Of a DNA stretch of 64,000 nt, positions 1-7,943 are shown piece by piece. The DNA is from Silvibacterium bohemicum. GTDB lineage: Bacteria > Acidobacteriota > Terriglobia > Terriglobales > Acidobacteriaceae. The stretch covers positions 62,001 through 126,000 of the forward strand of contig NZ_LBHJ01000004.1 of the NCBI RefSeq assembly GCF_001006305.1, in the 5' to 3' direction. Under the pieces are notes generated by a model, which had not been told where the DNA came from, did no database searches, and was given only the letters and a program-made list of their open reading frames with translations. Position numbers and translations under genes: made by a program. Numbering within the stretch: position 1 is the stretch's first letter; the number at the start of each line of letters is the position of its first letter.

Positions 1-551
1 CATTGTTGGCCATCCCGCTCGGATTATTGATCGGCTGGTACAGCCGCGCCGAGATGGCCTTCAATCCGCTCCTCCAGATCCTTCGTCCGATATCGCCGCT
101 GGCCTGGATTCCAATCGCGATCTTGTGGTTTGGCGTCGGCGATCTCGCTGCCGTCTTTCTGATCTTTCTTTGCTGCTTCTTTCCGCTGCTCCTGACTTCG
201 ATTCAGGCGGTGCGCAGTGTTCCTGCGGTGTATATCCACGCCGGACGCAATTTTGGATTGAGTCCTGCAGCCATGATCGGTCGCGTGCTGTATCCCGCGG
301 TGATGCCGCAGCTCATCATCGGATTGAGAATTACATTGGGCATCGCGTGGCTGGTGGTGGTTGCGGCAGAGATGATCGCGGTCAACTCCGGGCTGGGCTT
401 TCTCATCGTCGATGCGCGCAACGCCGGCAGCCGTTATGACCTGGTGGTGGCGGGCATGATCATGATCGGCGTGATTGGATGGCTGCTCGATCTGGGTATG
501 CGCTCTCTGGAACGTGTCAGATCGCTGCGCTGGGGCTATGCGGAGGATTAA
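1..551 (+). CDS. ABC transporter permease, NitT/TauT (SsuC/TauC) type, 5' end missing
   Basis: The reading frame is open from the left edge, so the N-terminus lies outside the window. What remains, about 182 residues, is the C-terminal membrane part of a BPD_transp_1 permease. It carries the inner-membrane pore and the cytoplasmic EAA-like loop (GRNFGLSPAAMIGRVLYPA) that docks on the ATPase. The stretch IAWLVVVAAEMIAV typical of nitrate/sulfonate/taurine permeases is present. It ends 2 bases before the ATPase start. It is clearly paralogous to the second permease at 1342-2124. The substrate cannot be read from the sequence. Confidence 0.9.
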   Translation, partial: LLAIPLGLLIGWYSRAEMAFNPLLQILRPISPLAWIPIAILWFGVGDLAAVFLIFLCCFFPLLLTSIQAVRSVPAVYIHAGRNFGLSPAAMIGRVLYPAVMPQLIIGLRITLGIAWLVVVAAEMIAVNSGLGFLIVDARNAGSRYDLVVAGMIMIGVIGWLLDLGMRSLERVRSLRWGYAED

Positions 552-553
552 TC

Positions 554-1345
554 TTGTCGTCATCGATTAAGGAGGGCGCTATTTCGCCGTCACCAGAGAC
601 AAAGTTAGTCGTCGAGCACGTGAGTATGATCTTCGCGCGCGATGGCAAGAGCGTGCCGGTGCTCGCGGATATCGATCTCGATGTTCGCCGCGGGGAGTTT
701 CTCTGCATCGTGGGTCCTTCGGGCTGCGGCAAATCGACGCTGCTGAATCTGATGGGAGGTTTTCTTCCGCCGACCAGCGGTGCGATTCGTATCGACGGCG
801 AAATCGTGCGCGGCCCCGATCCGCGCCGCATCTTCGTCTTCCAGGAGCGGGGAGTTTTTCCCTGGCTCACGGTCGAAGGCAACATCGGCTTTGGTCTCTT
901 CAAGCTGTCGCGCGAAGAGCGTGAGCGGCGCATCGCGCACTATATCCAGATGGTCGGATTGAAGGGCTTCGAGCAGGCTTATCCAAGCGAGCTTTCGGGC
1001 GGCATGAAGCAGCGGCTGGAAGTGGCACGGGCGCTGGCCGTCGACCCCGATGTGCTCTTTCTCGACGAGCCATTCGGCGCACTGGATTCGATCACACGCC
1101 TGACCATGCGCGGCGAGCTGCTTCGCATCTGGGAGACGGAGGGCAACACCATCATCTTCGTCACTCACGATATCGATGAGGCGGTGCAGCTTGCGGACCG
1201 CGTAGCCGTCATGAGCAGCCGCCCAGGCAGGATTCAGCAGATCGTCGACATCGACATTCCCCATCCACGCGACATCAGCTCGCCGCGATATCTCGAGCTG
1301 CGAGCCGGCATTTACGACCAGATTGGGCTGGCCCACAGAATATGA
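554..1345 (+). CDS. ABC transporter ATP-binding protein, NitT/TauT (SsuB/TauB) type
   Basis: This cytoplasmic ATPase of about 263 residues powers the neighbouring permeases. Visible motifs are Walker A GPSGCGKST near residue 54, the Q-loop VFQERGVFPW, the signature LSGGMKQR near 147, Walker B VLFLDEPFGALD near 167 and the H-loop VTHDIDEA near 203. The start is taken as TTG 554 because GGAGG lies 7 bases upstream, at the end of the preceding permease gene. A longer frame from 479 would overlap that permease by 70 bases and adds no conserved sequence. The stop overlaps the next start in an ATGA arrangement, so the genes are translationally coupled. Confidence 0.93.
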   Translation: MSSSIKEGAISPSPETKLVVEHVSMIFARDGKSVPVLADIDLDVRRGEFLCIVGPSGCGKSTLLNLMGGFLPPTSGAIRIDGEIVRGPDPRRIFVFQERGVFPWLTVEGNIGFGLFKLSREERERRIAHYIQMVGLKGFEQAYPSELSGGMKQRLEVARALAVDPDVLFLDEPFGALDSITRLTMRGELLRIWETEGNTIIFVTHDIDEAVQLADRVAVMSSRPGRIQQIVDIDIPHPRDISSPRYLELRAGIYDQIGLAHRI

Positions 1346-2124
1346 ACTCGCTGCAACAGCCGCGCAAATGGGAGAGCTTCTTCTGGCCGCTGCTCACCGT
1401 CGCGGCATTCCTCGCGCTGTGGCACTTCGCTGTCGTGTGGACGGCGACGAAGATTTTTCCATCGCCCCTCGATGTCGAGCGAGGCATTGTTACGCTGGCA
1501 CACAAAAATGTTCTCTGGCTCGATATACGCGACTCGCTGCGCCGCGTTGCGATCGGATATGGTGCGGCGGTCGTTCTCGGCATTCCGATCGGCCTGATTC
1601 TCGGCTGGTATCCAGCGATCAACCAGGTGGTGAATCCGGCTATGCAGATTCTGCGGCCGATCAGTCCGATCGCGTGGATCCCCGTCGCCATCATTTTCTT
1701 CGGAATCGGCGACGATTCTGCTGTCTTCCTGATTTTTCTGAGCGCTTTTTTTCCTATCGTTGTCGCGTGCATCGACGGAGTGTCCAATGTGCCGTCGATG
1801 TTTCGCCGCGCGGGTCGTAACTTCGGGCTTTCTCCTCTGCAGTTGCTGGCAAAGGTGGTCTTTCCGGCGGCGCTTCCACGCATCCTGATTGGATTACGCA
1901 TCTCGCTGGGCATCGCATGGCTGGTGGTGGTCGCAGCGGAGATGATTGCCGTCGACTCCGGGCTCGGCTACCTCATCATCGACTCGCGGAATTCCGGAAA
2001 GCATTATGATCTGGTGGTGGCGGCCATGCTGATGATCGGCGTCATCGGACTGATTCTCGATCTCGGCTTTCGAAGGCTGGAGAAGATGAGATCGGTTCGC
2101 TGGGGATTCCGCTATGAGTCTTAA
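1342..2124 (+). CDS. ABC transporter permease, NitT/TauT type (second of pair)
   Basis: A full-length permease of 260 residues with about six membrane segments and the EAA-like loop GRNFGLSPLQLLAKVVFPA. It resembles the truncated permease at the left edge almost throughout its C-terminal half: QILRPISPIAWIPVAI is shared in position, and the IAWLVVVAAEMIAV segment is identical. The two products therefore probably form a heterodimeric pore around a dimer of the single ATPase. It starts by an ATGA overlap with the ATPase gene and overlaps the binding-protein gene by 11 bases. Confidence 0.93.
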   Translation: MNSLQQPRKWESFFWPLLTVAAFLALWHFAVVWTATKIFPSPLDVERGIVTLAHKNVLWLDIRDSLRRVAIGYGAAVVLGIPIGLILGWYPAINQVVNPAMQILRPISPIAWIPVAIIFFGIGDDSAVFLIFLSAFFPIVVACIDGVSNVPSMFRRAGRNFGLSPLQLLAKVVFPAALPRILIGLRISLGIAWLVVVAAEMIAVDSGLGYLIIDSRNSGKHYDLVVAAMLMIGVIGLILDLGFRRLEKMRSVRWGFRYES

Positions 2125-3172
2125 GCGCAAGATCATTCTCTTCGGCTGCGGATGGCTCGTGCTCATCACCGCGATGCACGGCTATCTGAACGTCAACTGG
2201 CCGGCGCTGCTCAATGACTATCAGCCGCTCGCCAAACGAAAGATTACGGTGGCGTATATCCCCGTCACCTGTCAGCTCACCTGCCCGGTCACCGATTACA
2301 TCTCGAAGTATTCGCAGAACGGCGAAATCTTTCTGCCGCGTATGTTCCAGGGATTTCCCGAGATCAAAGAAGCTCTCATCTCGGATAAGGTGCAGGCTGC
2401 CTTCATCGTCGCTCCCATGGCCATCGCTCTCAAGGCGCAGGGCGTGCCGATCAAGGTTGTGTATCTCGGCCATCGTTACGGCAGCGCTGTGGTGGTTCGA
2501 AGGAACGGGCCGGTGAAGACCTTCACCGATCTGCGCGGGCGCACCGTTGCCATACCCAGCCGCTTCTCCGATGAGCGGCTGTTGTTGTTCCGCGCGATGA
2601 AGGTCTGGGGGATGAAGCCGGGAGATATCAAGATGGTGGAAATGGCTCCGCCCGATGTCTCCGGGGCACTGGCTGCGGGCGCCATCGATGCGTTCTCCAT
2701 GGGAGAGCCCTTTCCCTCGCAGGCCGAGATGTCGGGCTTTGGCCGCGTACTTTTTCAGGCGAGAGAATACTGGCCGGACTATATGTCCTGCATCCTCGTC
2801 GTCCGCCAGGACCTGATCGACAGGCGTCCCGATGAAGTGCAGACATTAGTGGATGGCATTGCCAGATCCGGCCTCTGGCTGGACCAGGGAAAGCCCTATC
2901 GCGAAGACGCCGCCGATTTTGTCGGACGCTTTTATTACAACCAGAAGCCCGCGCTGCTGCGATGGGCCCTGACCAAGCCGATGGACCGCGTCGTTTATAG
3001 CCCCCTCGCACCGAGGAAGCGCGACTTCGATCTGGTGCGCGACATGATGATCGAGACCGGCGTGCTGGACAAAAAGATCGAGTTCAACGAATACACCGAC
3101 ACACGCTTCTCCGATGGAGCCACCAGCCAGACGGCGTGGCGATATCAAGCGGGCATCGCAACGGCGCGTTGA
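2114..3172 (+). CDS. ABC transporter substrate-binding protein, NMT1/THI5-like (NrtA/SsuA family)
   Basis: This 352-residue protein has a basic N-terminus followed by one hydrophobic segment (residues about 7-22) without a clear signal-peptidase site. It is probably a periplasmic domain tethered to the inner membrane. The fold starts with KITVAYIPVTCQLTCPV, a cysteine-containing version of the strand that opens NMT1/SsuA-like binding proteins. It continues through FTDLRGRTVAIPSRFSDERL and an AAGAIDAFSMGEPF hinge. It is the last gene of the transporter operon and overlaps the second permease. The ligand is unknown; candidates are sulfonate, nitrate or another small organic or inorganic anion. 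Confidence 0.85.
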   Translation: MSLKRKIILFGCGWLVLITAMHGYLNVNWPALLNDYQPLAKRKITVAYIPVTCQLTCPVTDYISKYSQNGEIFLPRMFQGFPEIKEALISDKVQAAFIVAPMAIALKAQGVPIKVVYLGHRYGSAVVVRRNGPVKTFTDLRGRTVAIPSRFSDERLLLFRAMKVWGMKPGDIKMVEMAPPDVSGALAAGAIDAFSMGEPFPSQAEMSGFGRVLFQAREYWPDYMSCILVVRQDLIDRRPDEVQTLVDGIARSGLWLDQGKPYREDAADFVGRFYYNQKPALLRWALTKPMDRVVYSPLAPRKRDFDLVRDMMIETGVLDKKIEFNEYTDTRFSDGATSQTAWRYQAGIATAR

Positions 3173-3506
3173 TCGTGGATCATTGATCAAGGCTTTGCTC
3201 TCCGTAGTCGGGTGATTTCTCCGTTTTAACTCCTCTTCGCATTCTGATTTGCCCGGCCACTCCAGGTCGCCTATAGCTTCGCAGGCAGCGGGATCTTTTG
3301 CGATAAAACTCCTCGACATACGGTTGATCGATGAATCGATGGGAGATCTCCACGGACGAGATTTTTCAGACCCGCACTAGAATCCCGAAAACGAGAAGCC
3401 GATAGATTGCCCGTAACAACAAACCACCTGCTCCAAGTAACGATTCTGGACCTCGATGGCGGAAGGGTTCGGTGCAGGCGGAATTCGATATAAGGAGCAA
3501 TACCAC
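3173..3506. other. Intergenic region between the ABC operon and fliC
   Basis: No gene is seen here. An inverted repeat TTGATC-N9-TGATCAA overlaps the stop of the binding-protein gene but lacks a T tract, so it is a poor terminator. The right half holds the sigma28-type promoter of fliC and the fliC ribosome-binding site (AAGGAG at 3492-3497). Confidence 0.6.
3378..3405 (+). promoter_or_regulatory. Sigma28 (FliA) promoter of fliC
   Basis: TAGAA, a 15-base spacer and GCCGATAG match the FliA consensus TAAA-N15-GCCGATAA and the other sites of this window. The expected start of transcription near 3412 leaves a leader of about 95 bases before the fliC ATG. Confidence 0.8.
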
Positions 3507-4685
3507 ATGAGCATCACCCTGCTGAACAACATTTCTGCACTGGTCGCAGAGAACGCCGTTTCCAACACGCAGGCCAGCCTGCAGAACACGCTCACCCAGC
3601 TGTCCACCGGTTTGAAGATCAACTCCGGCGCGGACGATCCGGCCGGCCTGTCGATCGCTGACGGCCTCGGCGCCAACATCGCTGCCCTCACCCAGTCGAG
3701 CCAGAACGCCTCCAACGGCATCGGTCTCTTGCAGACCGCCGACGGCGCGCTCTCGCAGGTCACCAACGTTCTCAACCAGGCAGTCACCATCGCGACGGAA
3801 GCCTCGAACGGCGGTCTTACCACCGACCAGGCGACCGCTCTGAACACCGAGTTCACCGCGATCCTGAGCGAAATCAATACCATCGGCCAGACCACCAACT
3901 TCAACGGCACCTCGGTCTTCAACAACAACAACACGGACTCGCTCGCCTCCGCTCAGGGTTCGGTAGCCTCTCCTCTGGCCCTGACCACGGTCCTGACCAC
4001 GGGCGATTCGGTCACCATCAACGACAGCGCAACCGGCGGCACCTTCAAGTTCACCGCTGCTGCGGGAGACACCGTCGGCGACCTGCAGACTGCGATCAAC
4101 AACGCGGTAACCGCTGGAACGCTGAGCGCCGGCACCACGCTGACCATCCCCACCGCCGGCGGCGCAGCCGCCAACCAAGGCCAGGTTGTCATCGCGACGA
4201 CCACAACCGGCGACTCGCTGCAGATTACCAGCAACGATCCCACGCTGGGCACCTTTGCCGCTTCCACCAACTCCGCGGATAATGCGTCGTTCTTCACCAG
4301 TGACGGCACCGGCGGCGGCGCCTCCACCACAACCACCTCCATCAGCAACCTCTCGGCGGCGGCACTCGGCCTGACTGCGACCGGCGTCGACCTCACCTCC
4401 GCTACCGATGCCAAGACCGCTCTGACCGCGATCACGGCTGCGATCAGCACCATTGCCGCACAGCGCGGCGACATCGGCGCCTCAGTCAACCAGCTGACCG
4501 CCGTAGGCAACGTCGAGAACACCGAAGTCCAGAACCTGACCAACGCGCAGAACAACGTCCAGAACGCGGACATTGCTTCTACAACCTCCAAGCTGACCCA
4601 GTTCAACATCCTGGAGCAGACCGGCTTCGATGCTCTGTCGCAGGCGAACTCCGCCGAGCAGAACGTCCTGAAGCTCCTGCAGTAA
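3507..4685 (+). CDS. fliC: Flagellin
   Basis: This is the filament subunit, 392 residues, exported by the flagellar type III apparatus. The conserved N-terminal D0/D1 helices (LSTGLKINSGADDPAGLSIA) and the C-terminal D1/D0 helices ending SAEQNVLKLLQ enclose a variable Thr/Ala/Ser-rich centre. ATG 3507 is chosen because AAGGAG lies 9 bases upstream and the protein then begins MSITLLNN, as flagellins do. A start at 3456 would put 17 unrelated residues before the D0 helix. The gene has its own sigma28-type promoter and terminator, and only one flagellin is present in the window. No CsrA or FliW gene is nearby. Confidence 0.97.
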   Translation: MSITLLNNISALVAENAVSNTQASLQNTLTQLSTGLKINSGADDPAGLSIADGLGANIAALTQSSQNASNGIGLLQTADGALSQVTNVLNQAVTIATEASNGGLTTDQATALNTEFTAILSEINTIGQTTNFNGTSVFNNNNTDSLASAQGSVASPLALTTVLTTGDSVTINDSATGGTFKFTAAAGDTVGDLQTAINNAVTAGTLSAGTTLTIPTAGGAAANQGQVVIATTTTGDSLQITSNDPTLGTFAASTNSADNASFFTSDGTGGGASTTTTSISNLSAAALGLTATGVDLTSATDAKTALTAITAAISTIAAQRGDIGASVNQLTAVGNVENTEVQNLTNAQNNVQNADIASTTSKLTQFNILEQTGFDALSQANSAEQNVLKLLQ

Positions 4686-4703
4686 ACTCTTCCCTTTCAC
4701 CCA

Positions 4704-4734
4704 AGCCGTGGCGCTTATGCGCCACGGCTTTTTG
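4704..4734 (+). terminator. Rho-independent terminator of fliC
   Basis: An 11-bp stem (AGCCGTGGCGC / GCGCCACGGCT) with a TTAT loop is followed by TTTTTG. It begins 18 bases after the fliC stop. Confidence 0.92.
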
Positions 4735-4747
4735 TTTCCCCGCTGAC

Positions 4748-4775
4748 TGAAAGCGACGGGGAAATATGCCGATAG
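4748..4775 (+). promoter_or_regulatory. Sigma28 (FliA) promoter of fliD-fliS
   Basis: TGAAA, a 15-base spacer and GCCGATAG lie immediately after the fliC terminator. The predicted start near 4782 lies about 68 bases before the fliD ATG. Confidence 0.8.
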
Positions 4776-4849
4776 AGAAGTGCGGTTAAATCGATGAATT
4801 CGGACGCGTGACAAGATTCGCGCTCCGAGCAAAGGAACCGGTCAAATTT

Positions 4850-6265
4850 ATGAGCTCATCTTCCCTGCTTAGTTCACTTTTAGGATCATCCAATTCGTCG
4901 ACGGGCATCAACATCAGCGACATTCTGCAGGCGCTCACCGGCGCATCGACGCCCGGTATCGACGTGACCGGTGCCGTAAATGCGGCGATCAGTGCCGCCG
5001 AAGCGCCGGAGAAACAGTGGGAGGCGCAGCAGAGCACACTGCAAAGCCAGGCTACTGCCCTGACCGCGATCCAAACCGACATTACAAATCTCGACAACGA
5101 CATGCAGTCGCTGAACAGCCTCACCGGACCATTGGCGGGTGTGAGCGTTACCTCTTCCAATTCAAGCGTGGTAACGGCATCGGCGGCTCCCGGAACCTCT
5201 GCTGGAGACAACACGGTGACGGTCAACAATCTAGCAACGACGGCCGCCTGGACCTCAGGCGCTGTCGCGGACTCAACAACCGCATTGCCGGCCGAGAGCT
5301 TCACCATCACCAATGGCAGCGGTACTTCCAAAACCTTCACCACCGACGGCACGCAGACACTGGGCGACCTGGCGAGCGAGATCAGCGGCGCCGGTCTGGG
5401 AGTTACTGCCAGCGTAGTTACTGACACCACCGGCTCTCGCCTGTCGATCGTAGCCAGCGCTTCGGGCAGCGCTTCGAATTTCACTGTCAGCTCGACAGAT
5501 TCGGCGGACTTCGGCTTTACCCAAACGGTAAATGCTGTCAATGCGTCGCTGAAGGTGAACGGGGTTGACATCTCCAGCGCGTCAAATACAGTGACCGGCG
5601 CGTTGCCGGGCGTCACGTTGAACCTGTTGAGCACCAGCACGAGTCCAGTCACCCTTGACGTTTCTGCTAATACGTCCGCGGTCTCCTCGGCCATCAACCA
5701 GTTTGTTTCGGACTACAACACGGCGATCAACGCCGTGAACGCGCAATTTACGGACACTGGTTCAGGCGAGGGTCCCCTGGCCGGCGACTCCACGATTACC
5801 GATCTGCAGAACGATCTCCAGCAGGCATTGGACTACACCAACACGCCGACCACTGGAACCACCACCATCCCCAACCTGACTTCCCTGGGCATATCCGTGA
5901 ACAAGGACGGCACGCTCAGCGTGAACAGCACGACTCTGAACAGCGTTCTCGCCAATAACTTCGGCGACGTTCAGAGCTTTTTCCAGGGCACCGCGCTGAA
6001 CGGCTTCGCCAACACGCTGGATCAGCAGCTCACCAGCTTCCTCAGCCCGGCCGATGGCGCATTCACGGTGGATCTGCAGAGCATGAGCACCCAGAACACT
6101 TCCCTGCAGAGCGACATCAACAACTTCCAGACCAACGTCATCAGTCCCCTGCAGACACAGTTGCAGAGCGAATTCAGCCAGGCCGAGATCGCACTGCAGC
6201 AGCTGCCGGGAGAGATCAAGAACATCGACGCCGAGCTGGGCGAGAATAACTCCTCAAGCAACTAG
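4850..6265 (+). CDS. fliD: Flagellar filament cap protein (HAP2)
   Basis: The cap protein that directs flagellin folding at the filament tip, 471 residues. The N-terminal FliD domain (GIDVTGAVNAAISAAEAPEK, then SQATALTAIQTDI) and the C-terminal helical FliD domain (SAINQFVSDYNTAINAVNAQ onward) flank a low-complexity Ser/Thr-rich centre. ATG 4850 is preferred to an in-frame GTG at 4808, since AAAGGA lies upstream and the protein then begins with the usual Ser-rich leader. It is followed after 9 bases by fliS. Confidence 0.93.
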   Translation: MSSSSLLSSLLGSSNSSTGINISDILQALTGASTPGIDVTGAVNAAISAAEAPEKQWEAQQSTLQSQATALTAIQTDITNLDNDMQSLNSLTGPLAGVSVTSSNSSVVTASAAPGTSAGDNTVTVNNLATTAAWTSGAVADSTTALPAESFTITNGSGTSKTFTTDGTQTLGDLASEISGAGLGVTASVVTDTTGSRLSIVASASGSASNFTVSSTDSADFGFTQTVNAVNASLKVNGVDISSASNTVTGALPGVTLNLLSTSTSPVTLDVSANTSAVSSAINQFVSDYNTAINAVNAQFTDTGSGEGPLAGDSTITDLQNDLQQALDYTNTPTTGTTTIPNLTSLGISVNKDGTLSVNSTTLNSVLANNFGDVQSFFQGTALNGFANTLDQQLTSFLSPADGAFTVDLQSMSTQNTSLQSDINNFQTNVISPLQTQLQSEFSQAEIALQQLPGEIKNIDAELGENNSSSN

Positions 6266-6274
6266 CCGGAGACA

Positions 6275-6742
6275 ATGATGGGTCCCTCAGAACTTGCATA
6301 CCGTAAAACCTCGATCGAGGGCGCCAGCGGCTTCGGCCTGTTGATCGCCCTCTACGACACCCTGGCGGGCAATCTGCGCCGCGGCGCGGAGGCCGAGCGC
6401 CGCGGCGATATCGAGACACGCTGCCGCGAACTGAACCACGCCTTTCTGGTCATCGGCTTCCTGAAGGACCGGATCGATCGCGGAGATGACGGAGAGCTGT
6501 CACAGAAGTTGATTTCCTTCTATGCCTCCTTGCGTCGCAAGCTTATCCTGGCCCAGGCCAAGAGATCGCCCAAGATGCTGGACGATATGATGGCGGAGAT
6601 TCTAAAGATTCGCGAGACCTGGCAAGCGGTCGAGCGGCGCGCGGCCACTCCTCCCGAAACACCGGCGTGGGGCGAGCAGCAGAGTCATCCTGCCGGATCG
6701 CCGGCGCAAGAGCCGCGGACGGCCTCCAGCTGGTCGGCATAG
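6275..6742 (+). CDS. fliS: Flagellin export chaperone
   Basis: The cytoplasmic chaperone that binds the flagellin C-terminus before export. The 155 residues contain the FliS helical bundle: AYRKTSIEGASGFGLLIALYD, then RCRELNHAFLVIGFLKDRID and SFYASLRRKLILAQAKRSP. A Pro/Ser-rich tail of about 30 residues is longer than in typical FliS (about 130 residues). GGAG at 6268-6271 fits ATG 6278 (6-base spacing) somewhat better than ATG 6275. It is co-transcribed with fliD. Confidence 0.9.
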   Translation: MMGPSELAYRKTSIEGASGFGLLIALYDTLAGNLRRGAEAERRGDIETRCRELNHAFLVIGFLKDRIDRGDDGELSQKLISFYASLRRKLILAQAKRSPKMLDDMMAEILKIRETWQAVERRAATPPETPAWGEQQSHPAGSPAQEPRTASSWSA

Positions 6743-6771
6743 ATTCTTTTCCATCAACACAGACAAAACGA

Positions 6772-6804
6772 AAGGCCCTTCTTCGAAAGAAGAAGGGCTT
6801 TTTG
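6772..6804 (+). terminator. Rho-independent terminator of fliD-fliS
   Basis: A 10-bp stem GCCCTTCTTC / GAAGAAGGGC with a GAAA tetraloop is followed by TTTTT. Confidence 0.92.
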
Positions 6805-6940
6805 CTGCTGACAAAGTTGTATCGGGTTTAGGAAGCAAAAGACCTTGCACTCACAACATTGGGCAGAGGCATCGGGGCTCAAGCGCACGGAATTGGACCG
6901 GCTCATTCGTGAGGCCGATCCCTCACCCTCCCTCCGAAAA

Positions 6941-6979
6941 ACAAATGAAAAGCCCGGACGAGGGATACTCGTCCGGGCT
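6941..6979 (-). terminator. Rho-independent terminator of the flgM-flgN-flgK-flgL unit
   Basis: Read on the minus strand, an 11-bp stem (AGCCCGGACGA / TCGTCCGGGCT) with a 7-base loop is followed by TTTCATTTGTTTTT. It lies about 57 bases after the flgL stop. Its 17-base core is nearly identical to that of the terminator at 29344-29381. Confidence 0.88.
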
Positions 6980-7035
6980 CGTATGCCGAGGTTTTGAAGC
7001 GTTTCCCGTGGGCGATCTACCCACCGTCATCCGCT

Positions 7036-7938
7036 TTAGTCTGGAGGGCTCAGGAAGTTGAGCAGGGTATTGGGCAGAACCTTCGCTGTGGCAGCCAGCG
7101 CGGCGCTGTTGTCGGCCTCCGCCTGGCTCAGGTTCGTTGCGGCCGTTGCCGGATCCACGCCGATGAGATTGTTCTCCTGCGAGGCGAGGGAGACGGTGTC
7201 CTGCTGCAGGAACGAATCCTGAGCATTGAGCTGATTTTCCGTGTTGGCGTAAAAGGCCTGCTGCTGGCCCAGGACGCCCAGGGCTGAGGTTATGGAACTC
7301 GACGCTGTCTTGATATCCGCGGTGTTATCGCTTTGTATCGCAGTCAGCAGCGAGCTCAGAGACCCCAAGATGCTGCTAGAGGAGTTGGTAAAGATCTGAC
7401 TACCGGGCAGATTGACCTGGATGCTGCTCTGATCGCCGACGGCCACGGAGTTGGTGTCGGTATTGCCGTTGTAGGTGTAGCCGGTCGGCGAGCTCGAGTC
7501 TACGGTGAACGGAGCGCTGCCGCTGGCTGTTCCCCCGAAGAGGTACGTGCCTCCGACCGAGGTATTGGCCTCGCTCACCACACTGGTCAGGATTCCCTGT
7601 ACCTGTTCGGCAAGAGCCTGCAAATTGGCACTGTTGTTCGTGCCATTCGCGGCTTCCGTCGCAACCGACACCGCCTGGGTCAGAGCAGTGGCCACGGAGC
7701 TTAACGCCGCGCCGGCCGTCTCGACCGTCGACAATGCACTGGTAACGTTCTGCGTGTACTGGTCGACGTTCTGCGTCTCTATGTTGTTTTGCACCATCGC
7801 GGCGGCAGCAGCCGGGTTGTCGGATGGCACGCTTACGGTTTTGCCAGTGGACAGTTGCTGCAGCGCCGTATTGAGAGACATCTGGCTCTGCTGCAAGTCC
7901 GCGAGAATTTCAGGGGCCATGTTTGGATTAACGCGCAT
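7036..7938 (-). CDS. flgL: Flagellar hook-filament junction protein 3 (HAP3)
   Basis: This 300-residue junction protein joins hook and filament. The flagellin-like N-terminal helix (LNTALQQLSTGKTVSVPSDN) and the C-terminal helix (SQENNLIGVDPATAATNLSQ) are present. ATG 7938 gives MRVNPNM, typical of FlgL. A TTG at 7947 overlapping the flgK stop is possible but adds only three residues. It is the last gene of the unit that starts at flgM. Confidence 0.93.
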   Translation of the reverse strand: MRVNPNMAPEILADLQQSQMSLNTALQQLSTGKTVSVPSDNPAAAAAMVQNNIETQNVDQYTQNVTSALSTVETAGAALSSVATALTQAVSVATEAANGTNNSANLQALAEQVQGILTSVVSEANTSVGGTYLFGGTASGSAPFTVDSSSPTGYTYNGNTDTNSVAVGDQSSIQVNLPGSQIFTNSSSSILGSLSSLLTAIQSDNTADIKTASSSITSALGVLGQQQAFYANTENQLNAQDSFLQQDTVSLASQENNLIGVDPATAATNLSQAEADNSAALAATAKVLPNTLLNFLSPPD

Positions 7939-7943
7939 ATCAG

